Origin: Symsagittifera roscoffensis
Lineage: Eukaryota; Xenacoelomorpha; Acoela; Convolutidae
Reading direction: 5' to 3'
Length of the DNA stretch: 64,000 nucleotides
Assembly (NCBI RefSeq): GCF_963678635.1
Contig: NC_087066.1
Coordinates: 50,587,581 to 50,651,580 of the forward strand
Shown: positions 22,601 to 34,600 of the stretch, in pieces
Position numbering within the stretch: position 1 is the first letter of the stretch
Layout of the letters: every line of letters begins with the position of its first letter
Notes under the pieces: generated by a model
Seen by the model: the letters and a program-made list of their open reading frames with translations, nothing else
The model's database searches: none
What the model was told of the DNA's origin: nothing
Made by a program: the position numbers and the translations under genes

Positions 22601-25600
22601 TATATAAGAGTCTCCATTACGCTCATGACTCTAAAAGTATAAATGGCCTTAAAACTATATGTTTTATAAACAATATGTAACCGACGTTTTTAAGGCAAAA
22701 TTAAACCAATTTGAGAAACCTGGATCATAAAATAATTTGTTAATAGATCAATAGATTATCTAAAATAAAATCCACTATCGAATCTTAAAGTCGTTCACGC
22801 CGTTTTCGCTTTCTTAATTGGGAAGCGTTATTTGCAGTCATTTTAGCCGATGAATTTGAATTGAAAGGAAAACAAAAGTCAAACCACGAAGATTCAAATT
22901 TGAGCGTGAACAATTTGAAGACTTTTTCATGGTAAAAAATCAACACGACCTATATAAGTGTAATCACTTAGTTCATTGACATTTCATAGCACCCTAGCAA
23001 CATATTGTTCACGCAACTGTAGACTAGAGTGAATTTATCTAATGTGAAATGACTAACTGTTGAAGGACGCGACTATTTTGCTCTGTTCGTCGCTGTTTTC
23101 GAAGTTCCACAGGTACAGTTTTCCATCTGCAGTCGACTGGGAAAAGAGGAAGGCGCCAGGTGAGAACGGAAGACTCTTCAGCTAAAAAAAACATCACACG
23201 CAATACGAGTACATGCAAACATCATACAAAAGATAATGCACGACACTTCTAAATTCGATCGCACTTCACATTTTGGATCTCCATTTTGAAGATGACCCGA
23301 ATTAAGAACTACATTCACCCACTAGACCTTTTCCATAAGTGTTCAAATCATAATTTCTTTTCTGGAAGCTTTCAATCAAGCGCCACTATAAAATCTGTAT
23401 ATTCATCAAAAAAATGAGCAATAAAACAGCCAAATACAGGATGAAGAGTAAAAAGAAAATGAGCCTCAAAAAATAAAAAGCTGAGTACGGTATGTGAGCA
23501 CCAGCTGCGCTATCAACGCTCTGCAGTGGCTGCTTAACTAAAATATTAGCTCCCAATAACTAATTTTAACCCAACTAGACTGAGCACAGAAAATGGAAAA
23601 AACTGATAACTTCTTCCGTTTTTGGTCACTTTATTGGTCGGAACATTCATGCTACTTGAGGAGCAGAAGGTAACTCTGGTTTGTTTTTTATTTTTGCTTG
23701 GATTCTTCCTTACACTTACCTTCGTAACTTCAGAGTCGTGTGCTTTCCATGCGGCTGGGGTCATTCCATTTCTGAAGTCGACCACGACCACCTGACCGTT
23801 AGACAGTCCAGCGGCACCCCAGACGCCCTCACTCGAGGCACAGACACTCCTCACGGCAAACGAGTGCAGAATTGGGATCTTGAAGTCCGCACACTGCTCA
23901 GTCGGGCACCTGAAACATCCATTGATGAAAACGAATAATGTTAAATTGAATACATCAAAAGTAAAAACTATATCAGATAAGATAGTACGAACATTGGCCT
24001 TTTTCTCCCGCATCCCTCGCCACCCATAGAGCTCAATTTTATAAACATAGCCAACAAACAGTTGGAAAAGAGTCAATGAATGCAAATAAACAGAAAAAAA
24101 AACACTTACCTTTTTTGGAAAAACCCTCAACTTTCGAATTTCAAAAAAACAGATGCCCTTGACCCTATTTTAACTTTTAGAACACCATATAATTAGCACT
24201 TTTTTGATAAAACAAACGCAAGTTGAGAAAACTGGATCAATTGGTAATTTTTTTATTTCGCTGGAAAATCTGAGAACTAAATTTCACTTTCGAAATTAAA
24301 GTCGATCACGTTTTTCGTGACTTTTACACTTTTGCTGTTCGATAGTGGAGTTTGCTTGCCTTCCTCTTAACAAAGGAAAAGAACTGAACTTGAAAAAAAA
24401 TATTTATATGAATAACAAGGACCGCAAAAAAAACTTGAGCTTAAACAAATTTTACGACTTTTCTTTAAAAAAAAATAAAAATAGGAAAATCATCGCGAAC
24501 TATATAAAATTCTGCACTACGTTCATCGACTCTTAATAAACTGGTACGATTATTAACCTTTTCCAGCCCCATCCCTCGCCTCTCATATACCTCAATTTTA
24601 CGATAAAAATAATAATGTGGTTCCTGCGGAGGAGCTATCAGTGGACCTTCACAGGACTGTCGAAGGATAGTCTAGTCTATTTGAATTATCTCTAAGCATT
24701 CCAGGCTGCGCTATTTTGTTCAGCTCCTTATTGCGACTCAAGGCCGTTTTTTGCGTCTAGACCATTCACGTGGTACCACTATTGCAGCCGAAATCGGTCA
24801 GGCTGTGGTAGACCTGAAGCTAGAGCTTATTGTTGTAGCCTATTTGACTCTTGACGACATTGGGTTTGTATATTTCGGTTAATAGTAGTTTCGTTTCTTC
24901 CCTGGTCCAGGGTTATTGGCGCCCGACGGGATAAGAAGGTCATGCCTTAGCGTGGGATACTTGAACGTAGTTTTAACACTGGACTAATCTGAATCGACCT
25001 CGCGTTTAGCTGTGCGCTGGAAGTCAAGTGAGAGCTCGTGCCCTCACACTATCATTGCCACGGCAGGGCATCAAATACATGATCTGACGATCTTATGCTG
25101 TCATCATTATTTCTACAAAGTTGGAAAAGAACAGCAGTTATGCTCGATGATCACTATTCCTACGAGATGACTAATGAACATCAATTATGCTATGGTCATA
25201 AGTCCACTAGTCAAATTTCATTATTCTAACGACGCAATTATTGTAAAATTCCTTGGTTAAAGAAAATAAAAGCGAGGAGTAACTTAGCACTCTGAAACAA
25301 GGACCTTAAACACAGAGGCGAAGCAGTGCTTCGCAAACGAGGTAAACAACGACAAAAACTAGCTGTAAAAAATAAACTAAGAAAAGAAACGGTAAAAAAA
25401 TAAGCCTTGAAAAATAAAAATTTGACTGCGGCGGATTCGAACTAACAACCAGGTCGCACTGCGCTATGGTCAATTTCGACTAGCACGTCCTTGCATCTGC
25501 ACTATAGCCCCTTGAAAACTAGCCACCAATAAAGCAGGGCAGGTACATGATTAAGAATTGCCAATACCATGCAGCAAAATTGGCATCAGATATAAAAAAA

Positions 25601-28600
25601 ACACAAATGTAGCAATTTGGAATTTGACTAACAAAAGCATCCACACTAACTTTGCGTAAAATAAATTGGAAAGCATGAAGCCAACACATGTACAATTTAT
25701 GCATTTCAGTAAGAAATTGCCAGATATATTGAGTTGGAAAATTTCTGAAAGGGAGTATTTTATTGCACAGGTTTTTGAAACACATAGCTCTTTTCGGTTC
25801 ATTTGATAATCCAAATGTATCAACTGTCTTGTTTAATACTAAATCAATTGTCAAAACTGCTTTCAAAAATCCGAACATTTGCACAAAAAGTACCACCAAT
25901 ACTTGCGTCTTAGGTTGGAAAAAAAGAATACTCGTACTATTATACAACTCTCGCTAAAGCTTTCAATTTTCAGACAATACAACACTGGATCCTTCCAAAG
26001 AGCCAAGAGGTGTTGAGCAGATTTAAACTCTTTTTCATAAATTTTCCAACTCATTTTTTTGCCACACAAATTCAATAACTAGAAATTATCTTGGTAATGA
26101 GTTGAGCGAGAGCTCAAAGTGGATCTTAAAAAGGCTAAATTGCTGATCTGAACATTCAGAAAACGATCAAAATGTAATTACATCAGAACTTCGAGATAGG
26201 TCATAAATGGCCGATCAAGTTTTTACACTCCCACCTCTGTAAAAAAAACACATTCTGTGCACACCATTGCATGTTATGTATAATATGATGAATAGCCCAA
26301 AAGAACCTCAAGTCAAGGAGGGCGAGAGAGGCGTCCTGTCTGGCGGCGAAGCAGAGACGAGGTCCAGCCTCACAGAGAGCCACAGCCGAAGAGGATGACT
26401 GGGAGTGCTTGGAACTGGACGAGGCGTGAGATAAGTCGATAAAACGAGACTGGGTGCCTGTCGTCGCATCCCAAATCTAAACAACTACACATTTTTAGAA
26501 ACAATTATGTTCAGTTTAGTGCGAAACTTAAATGGGCATATCGGGTGCGACAGTTTGAATTTTATTGATCAGTGTGGTTATGTAGTTACACAGAGGCGAA
26601 GCTACGCTTCGGAAACGCTAGCCAGAACACGGCAAAAAGGAGCACTAGAGTTCTAGAGTTTTAAGAAACTACGACCTACTGCGATCTAGAAATTATGAGT
26701 CCCACGCACTAACCACTCAGCCACGGATGCTTAGTCTATCGCAAACACTAGTCACAAATAAAGCCAAGAACAGATGCTATGAAATTTTCAATGCTACAGA
26801 TCGTGATTATAGCAAAAAAGCACAGAAGTGAACACTTGAACTTGCCAGTTAGCTTCGAAAAAAAGAAAGTTCGAACTAAAACACTAGCTACTCGCTAGAG
26901 TAAAAATGGCATCACTTATAAAAATACAAGGACGGCCGGTTACTGTGCAAGTAGCAGAATGTTCCGACCAGTCTTGAAAAAACTACTTTTTTTTTCAAAT
27001 TAGTGTAGTTTCTGCATGGTGTGATAAAAGTATCTGACATAAAGATAATTTAGATATATTTGATAGCAATATAGACAAATTGGACAATAGTTTTCGTACA
27101 AAAATGAGTAGGAAAACAAAAAAAATCAAATCATTTTTTTTCTTCGAACTGATTTTTTTTCTTCCCAAAATGGCACAAGAACTCCTAAACCAATTTTACT
27201 GACGTAAAACTAAGTTTTCAAGGCTTAAATCAAGCATAAATAAGCTGCTGTAAGCCTACTCTCTCGCTTAATTCGCTCGAAATTGAAATCAAAATAAAAA
27301 AAAATTAACCAGTTTTTCTCGATAGTGAGAAAAAAAAAATTTGTAAATTTTTTAATGTCGTTCGAATCAGAGTTGAAAAGGCATCTTTTTAATTTATTGA
27401 AAACCCTTCCAAAAATTCTTGTAAAAAACAAAAAAAAGAAAATAAGAAAAAACCAAAACATACAAGAAAACAACGTTCCTACCCATTTTTCAAATGGCCG
27501 GACTAATATTAATAATACTGTTTCCGGGCAAATCTATTGTGGGTAGTTAATAAGTTACAAACCATGCCAACAAATATACTGCCTACGAGAGCACCTTTGG
27601 ACAAAGTTTTTGATACTGGGTGAGAAATAAATTCTCAATGTTTGAAATTAAATTTGGGGCCGGGCTAAGAAATGAGAGACAAACAAATGACACGTCACTA
27701 CAAGACGAATCGATGCAAAAATACAATAACGAGTTTTCAGTTGATAAATTTGTAAGCCCTTTGTTTTTCATCTAAAAACTTTTGTAGAAAAAAGTTAACC
27801 TCTCCAACATATTAGACAAGACAAAATTACTTTCTGTCTTCATAATTCAAGTCCCCTCATTCATTTATCAATTCCTTTCTTCGGCATAAGGATATTAGAC
27901 AAGCAAACTAGACGTGACCAGAAAAAAATTATAACTAGAATTATGGGTAATTAGACGTAATTTAATTGTTCGTGTCTGAAAATTGTTCGCTGACTACAAA
28001 TAATTTCTGCTCGAGCTTGCTTAAAAGTAAGTCAATTTTTCACAAGGGGCAATTGTACAACTCACTCACTTCAAAAATATTTTTATAAAATTCGGATTAG
28101 TGTTTTTTAAATCATTTATAATACATATTTTGATACGCAGTGGGATTAAATACTCTTCTTTTATCTATAAAGTTTTGTTTTATGCAATAAATTGTGTTAG
28201 CACTTAGCTTTTCGTCTTAAACTCTATCTTTGCAAAAAAATTAACGCCTATTTTCCGTTTTCTTGGAGCCGCCGAACTTGCTTTTCGTCTAAGTTTCTGT
28301 CACCCCTTTCCTATGAATAGCAATTTTGTTTACTTAGAGGCTTCCACAGTCGCTTTAGAGGCTTTACTAAGCTACCACAGTCGCTTTAGAGGCTTTACTA
28401 AGCTACCACAGTCGCACACAAACTATCTGCGCACATTTTGCCAAAATTCGAAAAAGATTGTTTCACAACTTTTAACAGTTTCATTTAATTGATTCTTAAC
28501 AGATACACATATATTTTACTTTTGGATCTTTTGATTAGTCGAATAGTCAAACTGAACTGAAATCACCTGTTGGGTCTGGGTTAGTAAAATCATAAAACAT

Positions 28601-31600
28601 CCATGAGTGAAAACATTTTGGGGCCCCCAAAATGCTCAAATAAGCACGCTAGTTCGGCCTCGTTGTCAATTGGGTAAGTACAAAAGAGAAAAAAAATACC
28701 TGTTTACTGAACAAACGCATTTAAAATTTTTCATTTTCGAAAACTTGCATAAAGTGAACTTTTAAAGTTTCGGAGTAATTATAACAGTATCTAAAAGACT
28801 CCACTAGCTACGTGCACAGTTTCCATGCTTCAGCGTTTGGTTTGCCCAAAAGTCTAATCGAAAATTTCAAAAAAAATAGCGCTATCTCGAAAACTAGAAA
28901 AATCTGGAAGGCCATATTTTTTCTCCAAAATCCTGAGCCCCCGATTGGTTTCCCGGCCGTATTTAACCAATAAGTCTAAACTTTTACAATTAGTAAATAT
29001 CATGAACCAATGCAAAACTTTGAATTAAACAAGAATCTTTGAATTTCTTGTAAAACCTTGATATTTCATGAAAAGAACTAACAATTTGCATCTTCTATAC
29101 CGTATCGAGAACTTTTTCAACTTTTAGTTCCAAAAAATTTCTGCAAGTAATCTCACACAAGATCGCCTTGTCAGTTTTTGAGGATTTCGGAAACTACGCA
29201 CTTTGTTTAAAATAGACTCGCAGGCATTTTGTTTCAAGATTTTATTACGAATTTCAAAATTTTCTTTCGCATTACAAAAATTGGGTTAAAAACAAAAAAC
29301 TACACCTCCTGTGGATAAAAAGGCCATGCTGAAGAATAGGTAATTCATAACTGCGGAGGTACTCTAGTAGTTGGCCCCTTGGTACATAATGTCTTATTTT
29401 GTCATTCTTCTTCTTCTTAAGTGCATCATAAAAGCATCAATATGTATGAATGCATATCTGTAGTTATTAGAGACTTTTCCTGAATAAAAAAAACTAAAAA
29501 ACGTCAGCAAGACCTATATAAAGTAATCACTACGTTCATTACTCTTAACAAGGATAGTAAATTTGCTAACTCACGTGAATACTTCCATCACAGCTAACTA
29601 CTTTCTGCAGGTAAGTCGAGTAGAATACCCCGTTCAAGCTCTTCTTGTGTAGGTGATATGTGAAGCTTGCAGTTATCGGCTTCGACTCTCCATTCACACC
29701 CAACTTCTGGTTCGCAATGGACCAAACCCGCACTGTTTGGTCTTTACCGTGAGACAAGAAGGTTGACTCGAAGTTACCCACAGGAATGAGACCCCGCACT
29801 GCACCCTGATGGCCTTCGAAGCTGTCCAATTTCACCGACATCATTCTAAAATCAATCTTACCCTTCCTCGATTACCTATCTACAAAATATGTAATGCATA
29901 AATATAACAAGTTTTTGTACGTTTTTCAGGCCAATTACGAATCCCAAGCATAATAAGATCCACGATAAGAGAAGCTGTATGCAAACATTTCGATCAGTGT
30001 TTAGTACACAATATACGAAAAAACCCAGATATATGGGGTGGCCCATTTCCAACATAAAAACTTTTCTGAGAGCAATCAGAGATTCTCGGGCAAAAAATAT
30101 AATCGAGCATCAAAATCAATCTAAAACGCCCTGAGCTGTTGCTATTATTGAGCACTTATACGACTATACGTTTTAAATACAAAAACCATGATATACGATT
30201 ATACGTTATACGATAGTCTGATTATATGATTATAAGTAATACAATTTTTTTCATTGTACGTCCATACACTGATTTCGCTCTTTTAAAAGCAAATAATGGC
30301 ATCGAAGCAAAATCTGAGAAAATATGTCAAAAAACCATTTCCCTTGCAATCCGTCATTTTCCAATCAATGAATTGAGAGTTTCCACCTTCTATTCTGGAC
30401 GCTATGTGGCTTTCTTCAATTTTTAAAATCAATTTACATATTAATTTGCTTTTTTGAAAACCAAATTTCATTCTTTGCGAAAGGTGACGATCGAAACAAA
30501 TAACTATTTTAAAAAAATGCAATGCGTACCTAAAGGGATCACTTTCTTTCTCTCGTATTGTCTTGTTCCAGTAAATTCGCCAGTCACTATCCAGAATGCG
30601 GTCGGATCTGGAATAGAGTGTGTCTCTGAAGAGTGCTGATCTGGACGTTTGATTGGCAGCAGCACTGCGAGTCGGTTCAATTATGAATGCAGATGATCTC
30701 ACTCTACCTCCTTGCCGCCACTCTGCGTCTGAATCACTCACAATATCACCAAAAACTATTCTCTCCAGCGGATCATATTCCACATAGCCCAACACTTGGA
30801 TTGCCGAAAAATATTTGTTTCCAAATTGACGAAAACTTAGCATAACATGAGCAAAATGTCAAATTGAGAAAGCTTAAGCCAGAAACGAACGCCTGCTCAG
30901 CTGCGTGGTTTACATTCGGCACGAGAAGTATACTGCGCATGATTCAGGGTTGCGGTATTTTGTTTCAGATATGAACTACATTTTCATCCATCTGTGAGCA
31001 CAACTTTTTCGGCTATCCGAGTATGTGGCTATGTGGGCACTTACTTCTTGCTTAAACACTACATAATCATAAACCACTAGTTTCTTAGCATTCAAAAAAA
31101 TAGCATCGAAATCAGTTTCGTTACGAAGTTACTACGAGACCAACGCAATTAACCTTCAAAATTTGAAAACAAAATTACGTAAGATGAAATATGCCTGAGA
31201 TCATTAAGACGATGACTGGGAAAACTTACACATATCTGTTTGTTCTCTGTTAGCTATCCACGAGCCAGATCGGGTCAACTCATTGGTCCTCTCCGCTGAA
31301 AACAAAAAGCAGCTGAAGAAACAAGTAGAAATACTTAAATCCAAAAATAACACAAGTCACAAAGTGCATGAAGCACAAAATGTTCGGACTGCAGCACCAT
31401 TCTTAAAAATGGAAAAAGCAAGTTCAAAAAAAAAAGCTTTTATAGGATAGTTCCTACGACAGCAGACAAAAAAATACATAATCAAGCAAAAGAAAAGATC
31501 ATTCACACCTTGATGGCAGGAAGAGTTAACAATCGACTAATTATTACTTTTTTCATTTTTATTATTTTTTTCTGAAAATGTCAAAACCAAGCCATACAAG

Positions 31601-34600
31601 TGTGCCACAGCAACTGAAACACTCAGCAGCAAGTAAGATAAGTATCACTGCAACGAAAAACAAATAGAGAAAGATAAACACAAGCTCTCGTAGTGTGTAT
31701 TCGTTACTGACTGGTGAAAATAGAAACTGGATAAACTTGAGAAATTTTCCTTTTTAAAACCAAAAACTACAAAACTAAGTGGAATAAATAGGTCAATTAT
31801 AAACACTTGAAATTAAAACATATCCAACAGACAGTTGGAAAAGAGTCAAGGAACGACGTGTTTTTTCCACTTAATTTTGTAATTTTTGGTTTTAGTAAGG
31901 AAAATTTCTCAATTTTATCCAAATTCTTTTTTCACCAGTCTTCCTTCAAATGAGTCAACTGACTTTTTTTGGAAACATCCCAACTGTCGAATTTCAAAGA
32001 AAAAAGATGTCCTTGGAGCTGTTTACATTTCTAGAACAATTTGAGATTATCATTTCTGTGATAAAATTAACCCAATTTGAGAAAACTAGATTCGAGAAAA
32101 TTTTTATTCAGCTGGAAAATCTGAAATAAATTCCACTTTCGAAACTAGAAGTTGATCACCTTCGATTGTGGAGCTTGCTGTCATTTTACACAGAGGAGAA
32201 GCTGCGATTTGCAAACGCTAGCGAGAACACGACAAAAAGCAGCTCTATAAAGTGCAAAAGGAAAAAGTAGAAACAAGCCTCGAATTAGTAAAAATTCATC
32301 AACGTCTCGTATTCGAACCTACGATCTACAGATTATGAGTCTCACGCATTAAACACTCAGCCAGGGACGCTTAATTAACAACAAGCACTAGTCACAAATA
32401 AAGCAGAGAACAGATGCTATGCAATTTCCAATGCTACAGTAAAATTTCCATATAATTGAACACTTTCATTGAACACTTTTATTTGCAAGTTAGGTTAGGA
32501 AAAAGAAGGTTCGTACTAATACACAAATGCTCGCACGCTAGTGTCAACAAAGGAAATGCACTGAGCATAAAAAAATCAAACGCGTAACCGCGAAATTAAA
32601 TTCGGGCAAAAATAGGGGAAAACCATCGCGACCTATATAAGAATCTGAACTACGTTCACCGACTCTTAAAAAAGTAAATCTTAAAAATATAAATCCGACA
32701 ATTTTTTGAAACTTCAGAATATGAATCCTATTTTGAAATTTAAATTGACTCACGTTTTTCCGTGCCATTTGTTCTTTTGCTATTAAAGAGCGCAATATGT
32801 CTTTCTTTCGGTAAAAAAATTGACGAAGACTTGAATAAAAAGAAAACAAAAGTCACACGGCTAAAAAATCAAATTTGAGTGTAATCAAACTTCAAAAAAA
32901 TTGTCTCCCCCAAAAATCAAAAAAATCATAACGACCGAGATCGTTTGTTCATTAAGACTTAACAAGCGGGATGTTCTTAACAAGAAGACGTGTACTAACG
33001 TGACACTTCAAACTGAGTCAAGCTACTTGTGAAGTTCGAGGCACTCTGATAATGATTCCTCAAAGGAGGCCTTTCGCCTCCTCTATCTTTCGCATCCTCC
33101 GTTCTGCGAACTTCTTCGTCGTCTTCTTCTGTTTCCGGTTCACTGCAGCTACTACTGCCGCTCGAGATGTCCACCTGCGCCAAAAAAAAGTCATTTTGGG
33201 GCGGATGTTCAACAAACAGCCATATCTTGCAAACTGCAAAAAAATCTAACAATCGAATGCGCGAAATCTTGCATCAGAACAGAGGCAAAGCCAAGCTTCG
33301 CACCATTTGCGATGCGGAAAATTAAAAATAAAAAAATAATAATAATTTCAAAAATCTGTTTCTTTAAAAATGAAAAAAAAACTTGAAAATTGGGTTTTTT
33401 AATTCATCAACAAGAAAATAAACTAAAAATCAATAAGCAAAAATTTTAGTTCAGCACCAAATAAATTGGCTGTACTGTATTAAATTGCTCCTAAGACAAG
33501 CGATGAAACCTTTTGTAAATCGCACAATGAAAAAATCCTATAACCAATATTTTGTGCGAAATATTTCCATATTGCTTCACATTTTTCAGTGCGAAAAAAT
33601 TAGCTTACAAATTCAACTTCAAAAAGTTAAAAGGCGAAATTTAATTTGAAAAAACAAATAGAAAATAGAAGAAAAAATTTTTAAATTATCAAAATCTAGA
33701 AACGTTTGGTTGAAAAATTTGCCCGAAAAAAGATCGAATAAGTAAAAGATCAAAAATAATGCTGCTATAATGTTTTACAATTTTTAGGACATGCAAAATC
33801 CTAGAAACAAAACAACTTATTTGGTATAAACAGCGCAGATTAAGTCAAGAGGGCCTTTCACAACGAAAAATTCTACCAGAAAGGTTGAACAAATAAAATA
33901 AAAACTAATGAAACTATTGAACTAATATTTTTGGATTAAATAGCACTTTATACTTGCTTAATCTCAGTCAAGTCGAACAAAACTGCTACCTTCCCAAACA
34001 CATTAAGCAAGAGAGCAACAATAAAAAAAAACAATTAGGCATTGAGCAAAAACGCAAAAATTATACAAAAACTAGGCGAAAAACTTCTTCAGGTATTATT
34101 ATTTTTTTTAAAATTTAATTGACGAGGGTCAGAGGTTTGCTTAAACTTTTAAAAATTTCTGGTTCTGGTTCAATCAAAAACATATAATATCATCAATTTA
34201 AAAGAAAAAACATGGGGAAAAAAAGCAGAGAATTAATGCCGAACAATCTCCAACGCCGGAAACCAACCGAAAAAATTTGCCATCAAAAAATTTACAAGAA
34301 TTCTTAATTTGCTCTCAAACAATATATGCTAACTATACACTTACCAGGCCATTACTCATCAGTGGACACTGAACAGTTCACATTGATTATATTCAAGTTA
34401 AAAGCCAAAACTTAATTTGAAAAAAAAAAACAAACAGCCAATCGAAGATTGGAAAAAAGTAATGAACGCAAGTAAACAAACAACACTGACTTTCTTGAAA
34501 AAATCTCAACTTTTGAATTTTAAAGAAAAAAATAGATGCCATTTAAGCTCTTTGAAAACCTAGAACAATTTATGATTGGCGCTTTTTTGATAACATGAAT

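Noticed and set aside
24490-24540. TATATAAA-like word of element B2 as a promoter of a local gene
   Set aside because: The same word occurs at the same place in most B copies and no gene follows, so it belongs to the repeat.
30794-30843. Start codon of a separate gene at 30843 (frame beginning MLSF)
   Set aside because: The downstream part joins in phase with upstream WDR81 exons through a splice site at 30795, so it is an internal exon and the ATG is in the intron.
32303-32369. A functional tRNA-Met gene on the minus strand
   Set aside because: The acceptor stem and anticodon stem are only partly paired and the same block recurs inside a repeated element, so it is a tRNA-derived repeat, not a tRNA gene.
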